Source of the DNA: Halalkalicoccus sp. CGA53
GTDB taxonomy: Archaea > Halobacteriota > Halobacteria > Halobacteriales > Halalkalicoccaceae
Direction: 5' to 3'
DNA length: 64,000 nucleotides
Assembly (NCBI RefSeq): GCF_036429475.1
Contig: NZ_CP144125.1
Location: 3,117,521 to 3,181,520 of the forward strand
The position numbers and the translations under genes were made by a program. Below are positions 49,756 to 58,092 of the stretch, piece after piece. Numbering within the stretch: position 1 is the first letter of the stretch; every line of letters begins with the position of its first letter. The notes beneath the pieces are model-generated. The model had not been told where the DNA came from. It saw nothing but the letters and a program-made list of their open reading frames with translations, and did no database searches.

Positions 49756-50907
49756 TCAGAGGTCGTCGAGGGTGTTCGGGACCTCGATCTCGCCGTCGAT
49801 GATCGCCTGCCGGGACTCCTCCAGGGCGTCGACGATCTCCTCGGGAAGCTCGCCCTCGAAGTCCTGGCCGACGATCGCTCCGACGCCCTCCTCCTCGAGG
49901 CCGAGGTCGTTTACCTGCCCGCCCTCGAACGTGTCCTCGACGATCGCTTCGATCGACTCGTAGACCGCGCTGTCGACGCGCTTGATCATGCTGGCGACGA
50001 TCACGTCGCTGAACTCCTCGGCGCTCACGGACTGGTCGTCGTCGACGCCGATGGCGAACCGTCCGGCCGACTGGGCGGCCTCGAAGACGCCGCCGCCGGT
50101 GCCGCCGGCGGCGTGGTAGACGACGTCCGCGCCGTCGTCGTACATGCTGCTCGCGATCTCCTGGCCCGTCGTCGGGTCGTTCCAGCTGCCGGCGTACGCA
50201 GAGGGCGTCTCGATCCCGTCGTCGGCGTGTCGCGCGCCGGCGACGTAGCCGGCCTCGAAGCGCTCGATCAACGAGGTCTCCTCGCCGCCGACGAAGCCGA
50301 CGGTCGCCTCCTCGGGGTCGGTCTCCCCGCCGCCGTGGGCGTACTCCGTCCCCGTGAGCAGCCCCGCGAGGTGGCCGACCTGGAACGAACCCTCGTGTTC
50401 GCGGAAGACGTAGCTCGCGACGTTCTCTGCCTCGACGACCGCGTCGACGAGGACGAAACGCGTGTCGGCGAACTCCTCGGCGTTGTCGACGAGGTCCGCC
50501 TCGTGGTCGAAGCCGATACAGACGACGACGTCGATCTCGTCGTCGCTGGCGAACTGGCGCTGCATGTCGTTCATGTCCGCCGGGGCGTCGGGTTCGGCGT
50601 TCTGGTACTCGATCCCGAACTCCTCCTGGGCCTGCTGGATACCGGCGTACGCCATGTCGTTGAACGACTCGTCGCCGAGGCCACCGGTGGAGTAGATTAT
50701 CCCCACGGTGACGTCGGACGCCGGTTCGTCCTCGGCGTCGTCGGTCGTCCCCTCGTCGGTCGCCTCGTCGTCGGTATCGTCGACGTCCGCGGCATCGTCG
50801 TCGGTGTCGTCCGCGGGATCGACGTCGTCGTCATCGTCGACCAGACAGCCCGCGGTCGCGATAGTCGTCCCCGCGCCCACCGTCGTGAGAAACGCTCTGC
50901 GGCGCAT
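49756..50907 (-). CDS. BMP/PnrA-family nucleoside-binding lipoprotein
   Basis: A 383-residue substrate-binding protein for purine or pyrimidine nucleosides. The N-terminus MRRRAFLTTVGAGTTIATAGC is a twin-arginine lipoprotein signal with lipobox Cys near residue 21. An acidic linker of about 40 residues follows. The BMP domain shows GIIYSTGGLGDESFNDMAY near residue 69, the motif that contacts the nucleoside. It starts the four-gene importer operon and has a TATA-like TATAG at 50932-50939. Confidence 0.93.
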   Translation of the reverse strand: MRRRAFLTTVGAGTTIATAGCLVDDDDDVDPADDTDDDAADVDDTDDEATDEGTTDDAEDEPASDVTVGIIYSTGGLGDESFNDMAYAGIQQAQEEFGIEYQNAEPDAPADMNDMQRQFASDDEIDVVVCIGFDHEADLVDNAEEFADTRFVLVDAVVEAENVASYVFREHEGSFQVGHLAGLLTGTEYAHGGGETDPEEATVGFVGGEETSLIERFEAGYVAGARHADDGIETPSAYAGSWNDPTTGQEIASSMYDDGADVVYHAAGGTGGGVFEAAQSAGRFAIGVDDDQSVSAEEFSDVIVASMIKRVDSAVYESIEAIVEDTFEGGQVNDLGLEEEGVGAIVGQDFEGELPEEIVDALEESRQAIIDGEIEVPNTLDDL

Positions 50908-50931
50908 AGTGGATCACACTCGTGCTCTCCC

Positions 50932-50939
50932 ATATAGTT
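50932..50939 (-). promoter_or_regulatory. TATA box of the nucleoside importer operon
   Basis: On the minus strand the sequence AACTATAT lies 25-32 bp upstream of the ATG at 50907, predicting a leaderless operon transcript. Confidence 0.6.
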
Positions 50940-50956
50940 ACACCACTCGGCCCCGA

Positions 50957-51336
50957 TCATGTCATCACAGAATTAACTCCGTTTAGTGGACGTATCTCCC
51001 TGCGTCTACACCCCTCGTCCCGCAAGCGGTCGGTGGAAACGAGAACGATCGACCGACGGGCGTGTCCGACAGTAGGTCGAGCGGCCTGCACCCGGAGGGA
51101 TAGTCTTCGTCTACCGGGGGGTGCCGTTTCGATACACTCGGGTACGAGGATCACGTCGTCATCGGCGCGCCAGTTCTGCACGTCGGCGTACTCCAGATGG
51201 ACGGTGCCTCCGGTGTCCTCGCCGGCGGCTATAACGATCCGGACGCTCACCCCGGTCGTGGACGGACCTGCCCGACAACGGTATCGGGGCCGGGCCCCGG
51301 TCGTCGGCGAAGCTAGAACGACGCGGTCGCGTACGT
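50957..51336 (-). pseudogene. Detached 3' part of the lamin-tail-like gene
   Basis: Immediately after the stop of the 51337-52083 gene, the next frame reads NVRDRVVLA and later VSVRIVIAAGEDTG, HLEYADVQNWRADDDVILVP. These strands match the second half of a lamin-tail (LTD) domain whose first half ends the upstream gene. Restoring one G (TG to TGG, giving Trp) would fuse the two. Similarity ends near 51110; the frame runs on to 50957 without recognisable sequence. Confidence 0.5.
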
Positions 51337-52083
51337 TCAGGTGGACGTATCAAGGTCGACGTCCCCGAAGTTCGTGAGCACGACGTAATCATCGTCCGGG
51401 TCGTCCGAGTCGGCGAGAGGCTCCGTCATCTCGAGCGCACCCGCCGCGTCGTCGGCCGGGTCGGCGTCGTCCGCTTCCTCGTCGTCCGATCCGATGTCTA
51501 TCGGTTCTCGATCGTCGTCTGCCCCCCCGGTGTCGATTCCTCCCGGACCGTCGGCGTCGTACGCTTCGAGATCGTCCGCGCCGTCACTCACGGGCGTCCC
51601 CTCGTCCGCGGGCGCCTCCTCCGACGATCCCGGGAGGCCGCCGTTCGCGAGGATCAGGCCTCCGGCGACGACCCCGCCGAGGACCAGGACTGCAACGAGC
51701 AGGACGACGAGCGTCGGGAGGCCGTCCTCACCGCCGTCGTCCGGCGGCCTCCCGAGGGGCATCACCACCCTCTCCTCGTCCGAAGCGAAACCGTCCTCGA
51801 TCCCGTCGCGTCCCGCCCCTGGAGCGGCCTCGTCGCCTCCGTCGTCGCTCCCGACGGAGTCTACCCCCCGGAGGAACTCCTCGACCGGCGGTTCGGGACC
51901 GTCCTGATCGGCTGCGGCGGGGCCGAACCGGTCCCGGTTGACGTGATCGACGACCGCACTCACCGTCTCCGGTGGCAGTCCCGCCCGTCCTCCTACCCGA
52001 GTGAGGTACTCGCCGACCGTCTCGTTCGGGCGTTTTTCGACGCCAGACCGTCGCTCGACGTCCGGGACGGAGAGCTCACTCAT
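51337..52083 (-). CDS. Single-span membrane protein ending in a truncated lamin-tail-like domain
   Basis: A 248-residue protein. The cytosolic N-terminus (residues 1-75) is helical (VEKRPNETVGEYLTRVGGRAG). An acidic linker, one membrane helix (about 123-147) and a long acidic extracellular linker follow. The last residues DYVVLTNFGDVDLDTST are the start of an LTD-type beta domain, cut short by TGA. The remainder is found in a shifted frame downstream. The gene is probably frameshifted, by mutation or sequence error. The function of the intact form is likely surface-associated. Confidence 0.7.
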   Translation of the reverse strand: MSELSVPDVERRSGVEKRPNETVGEYLTRVGGRAGLPPETVSAVVDHVNRDRFGPAAADQDGPEPPVEEFLRGVDSVGSDDGGDEAAPGAGRDGIEDGFASDEERVVMPLGRPPDDGGEDGLPTLVVLLVAVLVLGGVVAGGLILANGGLPGSSEEAPADEGTPVSDGADDLEAYDADGPGGIDTGGADDDREPIDIGSDDEEADDADPADDAAGALEMTEPLADSDDPDDDYVVLTNFGDVDLDTST

Positions 52084-52349
52084 CCGTCGGAGGTGGGTCC
52101 TCTCTCGTCCGGACCGGCTCGATCGAAGTTCCCGACATCGTTACTTCGGGTAGAGGACCAGTCGACGAATAACCCTTCGTTGGCGCCCGTCGGGCGTGGA
52201 GTCGTCGAGCCCTGGGCGAGGGGAAGCCCGAACGACTCTCCCGGAGGGATCACAGATCCTCGACGGTGAGCCCACGCAACGTGGCTCAGGAGTGTTCCGT
52301 GTGGCGCGTGATCCACCGCCCGGTACGAACCCGATTCCCGGCCCGAGGT

Positions 52350-53522
52350 TCAGTCGCCGTGATGCGCGCCGGCCAGCGCCATCACGTCCTCGAACTCGCC
52401 GGTCTCGAGCACTTCCTCGTAGACGATCGCGGTGAGCATCCCGCCGGGGTAGGTCTCGCCGTTCATCACGTGGTTGACCTTGTGACAGTGAGCGGGGTAG
52501 AGCCCGGGGTCGCTGTCGGCCTCGAACTCGATCGTGTAGCGCTCGGCCGGCGCGACGTTCACCACGTCCTCCTCGTACTGCGCCTCCTCGGGGATCGGCG
52601 AGCCGTCCTTCTCGATGACGCGGAAGCGGTGGCCGTGCGTGTGGAACGGGTGTGCCTCGTAGCCGGCGTTCACGAGGTGGACTCTGACCCGTTCGCCCGA
52701 CTCGACGAGCAGGGGCGAGCCCTCCTCGGGGTGGAGCGTGTACGGCGCACAGCGTCCGTTGATCGTGTACCGGTTCGAGTTCCGCTCGCGCTGGGAGAAC
52801 TCGACGTCCTCGCCGGCGACGCGTCGGTGGAGCCGATCGTCCCAGTCCCGGAGCGTGAGGAAGTACTCCCTGTCTGGGGGTTCGTAGCCCTCGGGATCGA
52901 CCCGGAAGATCCCGTACATTCCCATGTCGAGGTGGGTGCTCGTATCGAAGTGACAGTGATAGAAGTGCGTTCCCGGCACGTCGGCCGCGAGCCGGTAGGT
53001 GTGTTCCTCGCCGCCGCCGACCTGGTAGCCGGTCGTCGTCGGCGCGCCGTCGTCCATCCACTCCTTCCCGACCGCGTGGACGTGGACGGTGTGTGGCGTG
53101 CGGTGTTCGGTGTTCGAGAAGGTCAGCTCGACCTCGCTTCCCTCCCCGACCCGGTAGATCGGTCCCGGGACGCTCGGCTCGCCGTCGTCGGCCTGCCATG
53201 CCCAGACCTCGGGGAGTTCGATCGGTCCGGTGCTCGCCTCCTCTCCCACCAGCGTATGTCTGGCCGGCACCGCCCGGAGCACGGTCTCCCCACCCTGCGC
53301 GTTCAGGTCGACGATCTCGGGCGGGGCGGTGTACGACAGGTCCGGGTTCAGCTCCCGTTCCTCGTCCTCCTCGTCGTCCCGAGTCGCATCGTCGTCCTCG
53401 CCTTCCGGCTCCGGTTCGGTCTCCTCTCCGGCACCGAGACAGCCGGCGAGCAGCGTCGCGCCCGCCGCCCCGGTCAGTTTCAGCACGGTCCGTCGTCGGT
53501 CGTCGATGGATCGGACGGTCAT
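52350..53522 (-). CDS. Two-domain multicopper oxidase, Tat lipoprotein
   Basis: A 390-residue copper enzyme with a twin-arginine-like lipoprotein signal (RRRTVLKLTGAAGATLLAGC) and an acidic linker. Copper motifs appear in order: HTVHVHAVG near 144, HFYHCHFDTSTHLDMGM near 186, HPFHTHGHRF near 293 and YPAHCHKVNHVMNG near 346. HCH-type motifs with following Met in both halves suggest a type-1 site in each domain, as in two-domain laccase/nitrite-reductase-like oxidases. The likely role is extracellular oxidation of metals, phenols or nitrite. Confidence 0.9.
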   Translation of the reverse strand: MTVRSIDDRRRTVLKLTGAAGATLLAGCLGAGEETEPEPEGEDDDATRDDEEDEERELNPDLSYTAPPEIVDLNAQGGETVLRAVPARHTLVGEEASTGPIELPEVWAWQADDGEPSVPGPIYRVGEGSEVELTFSNTEHRTPHTVHVHAVGKEWMDDGAPTTTGYQVGGGEEHTYRLAADVPGTHFYHCHFDTSTHLDMGMYGIFRVDPEGYEPPDREYFLTLRDWDDRLHRRVAGEDVEFSQRERNSNRYTINGRCAPYTLHPEEGSPLLVESGERVRVHLVNAGYEAHPFHTHGHRFRVIEKDGSPIPEEAQYEEDVVNVAPAERYTIEFEADSDPGLYPAHCHKVNHVMNGETYPGGMLTAIVYEEVLETGEFEDVMALAGAHHGD

Positions 53523-53740
53523 CGGTCTCGTTCGGAGCTACCGTCGGTACCGATATACACGGTCTGGCGATTCTCATCGACTGAGAACGCCGATCCCACG
53601 GCGTGTCGGCACTCTCGAAGCCGGGCATTCGCCTGTCCGCGCCGCCCGTCGGTGGAGCCCACGCGCGGCCGGGTCGCGGGCGGTTCGAGTGGAACGGTGA
53701 GCGTCGAGATCGGACGGACGTGGTGATCGGGTCGGGGTTC

Positions 53741-54865
53741 CTATCCGATCCGGTTCGGTGGTGGATCGTCGTCCGTCCGGGACGAGAGCGGCTGGCCCGA
53801 TCCCCTCTCGTCCTCGCCTTCTTGCAGCAGGACGACGTCCTCGCGGTCCACCCCGACCGCGACGCGGTCGTCCACCGCGGGCGGGGTCCCGTCGTGTTCG
53901 ACGACGATCTCCTCGGCGGTCTCGAGTGCGACGACGACGTCGTAGCGTCGCCCCACGTCGGAGATACCTCTCACCGTCCCGGAGAACGTGACGTCGACCT
54001 CGGACCAGGGGACGCCGAGCCAGAGGTGCTCCGGACGGACGTGAACCGCGAGGCAGCCGGTTTCGGTGGGGTCAGCTCCCGGCTCGAGGACGACCTCCGT
54101 CCCGCCGAATGCGACGGTCGGTGGCTCCCGTTCGAGGAGGGTCGCCGACAGCTGGTTTGACCGACCGAGAAACGACGCGACGAACGGGTTCGGCGGCGTC
54201 TCGTAGAGCTCTCTGGGGGTGCCGATGCCGGCGACCCTCCCGTCGTCCATCACCACGAGCCGGTCGGCGAGCGCCATCGCCTCCTCCTGGTCGTGAGTGA
54301 CGAACAGCGTCGTGACACCCGTCTCGCGCTGGATCCGGGCGATCTCTCCCCGCAACCGCTCTCTGAGGGCGCGGTCGAGCGCCGAGAGCGGCTCGTCGAG
54401 CACCAGGAGATCCGGTTCTGGCGCCAGCGCGCGGGCGAGTTCGACCCGGCGTGCCTGCCCGCCGCTCAGTTCGGCGGGATACGCCTCGTGCCGATCGGCG
54501 AGGCCGATCAGATCGAGGTGTCGGGAGACCACCACCTCGCGCTCGTCAACGTCCATTCCGCGTGCGGCCAGTCCGTAGGCGACGTTCTCCGCGACGGTCA
54601 TGTGCGGATAGAGCGTCGGGCGCTGGAAGACGATCCCCACCCGACGCGACTCCGGCGGTCGGTCGGTGACGTCCTCGCCGCGGAGGCGGATCCGGCCTCC
54701 CGTCGGGCGGACGTGCCCGGCGACCGCCTGGACGATCGTCGTCTTCCCGCAGCCGGAGGGGCCGAGCAGCGCGACCAGCTCCCCCGAACCGATCGCGAAC
54801 GAGACGTCCTCGACCGCGGGCTCGTTCCCGTACCGGTGGGTCAGCCCACGGAGCGAGAGCGTCAT
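53741..54865 (-). CDS. wtpC: Tungstate/molybdate ABC transporter ATPase
   Basis: A 374-residue ABC ATPase. Walker A is GPSGCGKTT near residue 35, the signature LSGGQARRVELARAL near 131 and Walker B LLVLDEP near 151. The C-terminal part (about 240-350) is a TOBE-like regulatory domain. The start ATG at 54865 overlaps the permease stop as ATGA. With the adjacent permease and oxyanion-binding protein it forms a WtpABC/ModABC-type importer. Confidence 0.9.
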   Translation of the reverse strand: MTLSLRGLTHRYGNEPAVEDVSFAIGSGELVALLGPSGCGKTTIVQAVAGHVRPTGGRIRLRGEDVTDRPPESRRVGIVFQRPTLYPHMTVAENVAYGLAARGMDVDEREVVVSRHLDLIGLADRHEAYPAELSGGQARRVELARALAPEPDLLVLDEPLSALDRALRERLRGEIARIQRETGVTTLFVTHDQEEAMALADRLVVMDDGRVAGIGTPRELYETPPNPFVASFLGRSNQLSATLLEREPPTVAFGGTEVVLEPGADPTETGCLAVHVRPEHLWLGVPWSEVDVTFSGTVRGISDVGRRYDVVVALETAEEIVVEHDGTPPAVDDRVAVGVDREDVVLLQEGEDERGSGQPLSSRTDDDPPPNRIG

Positions 54866-55680
54866 CGCTCGATCACCGTCGGCATCCGGGCGACACGCTG
54901 GACGGCGGCGAGCACGGCCATCGTGATCGCGAGCAGCGCGAGCGCGAGCGGGATGATTGCGTCGATCCCGCCGGCGATGAACTCGACCCAGATCCGCGTC
55001 GGCATCGTCCGCGGGTTGTACGCGACCATCATCGTCGCGCCGAACTCGCCGATCGCCCGTGCGAACGTGAGGACGATCCCCGCGACGATCGCCCCCCGAG
55101 CGAGCGGGATCGAGACGTTCCAGAACGTGGCGAGCGGGCCGTAACCGAGCGAGCGCGAGGCCTGTTCGAGCCGCTCGTCGACCGCGCCGAAGCCCGCTCG
55201 CGCGGTGATGACGACGAACGGGGCGGCGACGAACGTCTGGGCGAGGATCACCCCGAGGAGGCTGTCGGTAAGCGGGATTCCGAGCGAGGCGGTTACGGCA
55301 CCGATCGGCGTGAACCGCCCGACCGCCGTGAGAATCATCGCCCCGCCGACGACCGGCGGCAGCACCAGCGGGAGGATCACGAGCGCCTCGACGAGGCGCT
55401 TTCCGGGGAACGACCGGCGAGCGAGGACGTACGCAAGCGGGACGCCGAGGACGGTCGCGATCGCCGTCGAGACCGGGGCGGTGAGCAGCGAGTTCCGTAT
55501 CGCGACCTGCGCCCCCGGCGTCGAGAGCCCCGCGAGGACGTTCGCCGTTCCGGTCCGAGAGAGGAACGCGACGAACGGAACGGCGAAGTAGGCGAGGAGC
55601 AGACAGCCGAGAACCGCGGGAACGAGTAACTCCGGCCATCGGCGGGTACGTCCGGAGCGGGTCGATCGAGAGAGGCTCAT
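54862..55680 (-). CDS. wtpB: Tungstate/molybdate ABC transporter permease
   Basis: A 272-residue permease with about six helices. The coupling motif is EQASRSLGYGPLATFWNVSIPLA near residue 182 (the EAA loop), followed by RAIGEFGATMMVAYNP, a conserved segment of ModB/WtpB permeases. It overlaps both the upstream binding-protein gene and the downstream ATPase gene by 4 bp. Confidence 0.92.
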   Translation of the reverse strand: MSLSRSTRSGRTRRWPELLVPAVLGCLLLAYFAVPFVAFLSRTGTANVLAGLSTPGAQVAIRNSLLTAPVSTAIATVLGVPLAYVLARRSFPGKRLVEALVILPLVLPPVVGGAMILTAVGRFTPIGAVTASLGIPLTDSLLGVILAQTFVAAPFVVITARAGFGAVDERLEQASRSLGYGPLATFWNVSIPLARGAIVAGIVLTFARAIGEFGATMMVAYNPRTMPTRIWVEFIAGGIDAIIPLALALLAITMAVLAAVQRVARMPTVIER

Positions 55681-56615
55681 ACCTCGATCGCCTCCGGTAG
55701 ATCACCCTCCGCTCGCGGGATCGTCTCCCCGACGGTCAGCCCCGCGTCGACGAGCAGGTCGGGTTCGTCGACGAGGAACCGGACGAGGTCGAGACCCGCC
55801 TCCGGGTCGTCGGCCCGGTCGTTGACGGTGGCGTTGTAGATCACTGGCCGGCCCTCAGCGGTGTAGCCCTCCTCGTCGGTCGTGAACGAGACGGTCGCGT
55901 AGTGCTCCGCCATGTCGGGGTTCGCGAAGTTGTACGCGTCGGGGAACTCGGAGAAGGGCACGTCGTGGTCGACGGCCATGTTCCGGTAGACGACCGCGGC
56001 GACGCGCGAGCCGCTCTCGACGCCGGCCATCATCTGTGGCTCCTCTGGCTCCTCGTAAACGAGCTCCAGCAGCTCCTCGCGCAGCCCGTCGATTCCGTAC
56101 TCCGCCCCGGCGAGGTCGAACGCCTGGACCGCGCGGTAGCCGAGCGGGTCGAGGTTCGGGTCGCCGATCGAGAGGTCGCCCTCCTCGGCGGCGAGCGCGA
56201 GTTCGTACCACGACTCGCCGTCCTCGAGACCCTCCCCGAACGCGGTCGCCTCGTCGTAGCCGATGCCGACGCTGTTGGTCGCGAACTCGACGTCCCAGTC
56301 GGTGACCTCGCCGTAGAGGCGGTCGCGCAACAGCGTCGCGTCCGCGCTGACGATCACGTCTGGGTGTTTCGTTCGGTCCTCGACCATCCGCATCACCGCG
56401 TTCGCGCCGTAGTACTCCCCGCGGACCTCGATCCCCGTCTCCTCCTCGAACGTCGGTCCGACGTGCGACTCGAACGTCCGTGCGAGACTTCCCGCGGAGA
56501 GGAGACTCACCGAGCGGGCGCGGCCCCCGAGACAGCCGGCGACCGTGCCGAGAGCGATCCCTCCGGCTGCCACGAGCAGCTCTCGACGGCGCGGTGTCGG
56601 TCGCGATCCGTTCAT
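55677..56615 (-). CDS. wtpA: Tungstate/molybdate-binding lipoprotein
   Basis: A 312-residue extracytoplasmic binding protein. The N-terminus has RRRELLVAAGGIALGTVAGC, a twin-arginine lipoprotein signal. The mature part begins SLLSAGSLARTFESHVGPTFEEETG, the hallmark of archaeal ModA/WtpA proteins that bind molybdate or tungstate, with SADATLLRD near residue 91. ATG 56615 is the natural start. It is the first gene of the operon and would supply metal for AOR and DMSO-reductase-type enzymes. Confidence 0.92.
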   Translation of the reverse strand: MNGSRPTPRRRELLVAAGGIALGTVAGCLGGRARSVSLLSAGSLARTFESHVGPTFEEETGIEVRGEYYGANAVMRMVEDRTKHPDVIVSADATLLRDRLYGEVTDWDVEFATNSVGIGYDEATAFGEGLEDGESWYELALAAEEGDLSIGDPNLDPLGYRAVQAFDLAGAEYGIDGLREELLELVYEEPEEPQMMAGVESGSRVAAVVYRNMAVDHDVPFSEFPDAYNFANPDMAEHYATVSFTTDEEGYTAEGRPVIYNATVNDRADDPEAGLDLVRFLVDEPDLLVDAGLTVGETIPRAEGDLPEAIEV

Positions 56616-56720
56616 GTCGTCCCGTCGTCTCGCGGCAGTCGTATAACCGTTCCCGATTCCCAATCCTCGGGAACGAAACCTCCAGTGGTTTCTCCCTGTG
56701 CGTCCGGACCGGGCCGAACG

Positions 56721-57872
56721 CTACCGGGTACCGGCTGCCTTGGCCGTCTCTCCCGCGTTCTCCCCGTTGGAGTCGGACGATCCGCGGTTCGCGGCGACGG
56801 TCTTCCGGTTCACCTCGCTGATCCGGTCGGCGACCGTCCCCACCAGCTCGTCCGTCACGTCGTGGACGGGACTTTCGGGCTCGCGAACGACCGGACGCTC
56901 GGTCCCGTCGGCACCGAAGTCCGGATGGAGGGGAAGTCGGCTGACGAGCGGAACGTCGTGGTCCTCTCGGAGCGTCTTCGTGCCCTCGCCTCCGAACACC
57001 TCGTGGTCGTCGTCACAACCGGGGCAGCGGAACGTCGCCATGTTCTCGACGACCCCCAGGATCGGGACGTGGTGCCCCTCGAACATCCGGATCCCCTTCC
57101 GGGCGTCGTCGAGCGACATCCGCTGGGGGGTGCTCAAGATCAGCGCGCCTGTGACGGGCATCGTCTGGAGCAGGTCGAGCGAGGCGTCGCCGGTTCCCGG
57201 CGGCAGATCGACGATCAGGTAGTCGAGTCGGCCCCACTCGACGCCTTCGAGGAACTTCATCATCACGTTGTTCACCATCGGGCCGCGGAGGATCGCCGGG
57301 TCGTCCGGCCGCTCGGTGAGAAAACGCATGCTCATCACCATCACCCCCTCCGAGCGTGGCGGGACGAGTTCGCCGTTGGGTGTCACGCCGGGGTCGCCCT
57401 CGACAGGTAACACTCTCGGAACGTTCGGGCCGTGAACGTCCGCGTCGAGGATCCCGACGCGCGCGCCGCGGTCGTGGAGGCCGGCGGCGAGGTTCCCCGC
57501 GACGGTCGTCTTCCCGACGCCGCCCTTCCCGGAGGAGACGGCGATCACGTTCCGGACGTTCGGCAGCACCTCCTCGTCGAAGCCCTGTTCGGCCCCGACG
57601 CGTGCCGTGAGATCGGGTTCGAGTCCCATTTCGAGGATCGCCTCGCGGATCCGGTCGCCGAGGTCCATCTCGACGGGTGCGTACGGCGCGTTGAACGCGA
57701 GCGAGACCTCGGCGGTCCCGTCCGCGACCCGCACGTGGTTCACCAGCCCCAGCGATACGACGTCCTCGCCGAGGTGGGGGTCCTCAATCGATTCGAGGCG
57801 CTCTTCGATCGATCGCTCCGTCGCTCCGACGTTCGTGTCTGTCGTCATGGTGTCGTAGAGTGGGTCGGTCAT
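56721..57872 (-). CDS. Mrp/NBP35-family Fe-S cluster carrier ATPase
   Basis: A 383-residue P-loop NTPase (ApbC/Mrp). The N-terminal MIP18/DUF59 domain (about 15-90) begins SIEERLESIEDPHLG. The deviant Walker A is SSGKGGVGKTT near 109, and the CPGC pair near 268 would bind a bridging 4Fe-4S cluster. It lies 7 bp after the small membrane protein of the NrfD operon, so it may mature the Fe-S subunit of that complex. Either ATG 57872 or ATG 57848 can be the start. Confidence 0.92.
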   Translation of the reverse strand: MTDPLYDTMTTDTNVGATERSIEERLESIEDPHLGEDVVSLGLVNHVRVADGTAEVSLAFNAPYAPVEMDLGDRIREAILEMGLEPDLTARVGAEQGFDEEVLPNVRNVIAVSSGKGGVGKTTVAGNLAAGLHDRGARVGILDADVHGPNVPRVLPVEGDPGVTPNGELVPPRSEGVMVMSMRFLTERPDDPAILRGPMVNNVMMKFLEGVEWGRLDYLIVDLPPGTGDASLDLLQTMPVTGALILSTPQRMSLDDARKGIRMFEGHHVPILGVVENMATFRCPGCDDDHEVFGGEGTKTLREDHDVPLVSRLPLHPDFGADGTERPVVREPESPVHDVTDELVGTVADRISEVNRKTVAANRGSSDSNGENAGETAKAAGTR

Positions 57873-57879
57873 CGCTCGG

Positions 57880-58092
57880 TTAGAAGAACAGCAGGTCGAT
57901 CAGCATCGTCTTCAGGAACATCCCCGTCCAGAGGAGGACGGTCAGGCCGACGAGGTAGCCCACGCCGAGCACGGCGGTCCTCGTGTTCCGGGGCTCGCCG
58001 AGGAACCACGCTGCGAGCACGACGTAGACCGGCACGAAGATCACCCCGAAGATGAGCCAGGTGCCCGGTCCCTGGATCAGGCTCGCGATCAT
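57880..58092 (-). CDS. Small two-helix membrane protein of the NrfD operon
   Basis: A 70-residue protein with two predicted membrane helices (about 12-29 and 40-62) separated by a short Arg-containing loop. It overlaps the NrfD-like gene as ATGA. It is probably an accessory subunit of the membrane complex, comparable to small subunits of other quinone-linked oxidoreductases. No family is recognised. Confidence 0.75.
   Translation of the reverse strand: MIASLIQGPGTWLIFGVIFVPVYVVLAAWFLGEPRNTRTAVLGVGYLVGLTVLLWTGMFLKTMLIDLLFF

Noticed and set aside
50957-51250. A separate 97-residue gene starting at GTG 51250
   Set aside because: Its recognisable part is the second half of the lamin-tail-like domain begun in the upstream gene; the frame is open well before 51250, so the GTG is not a natural start.
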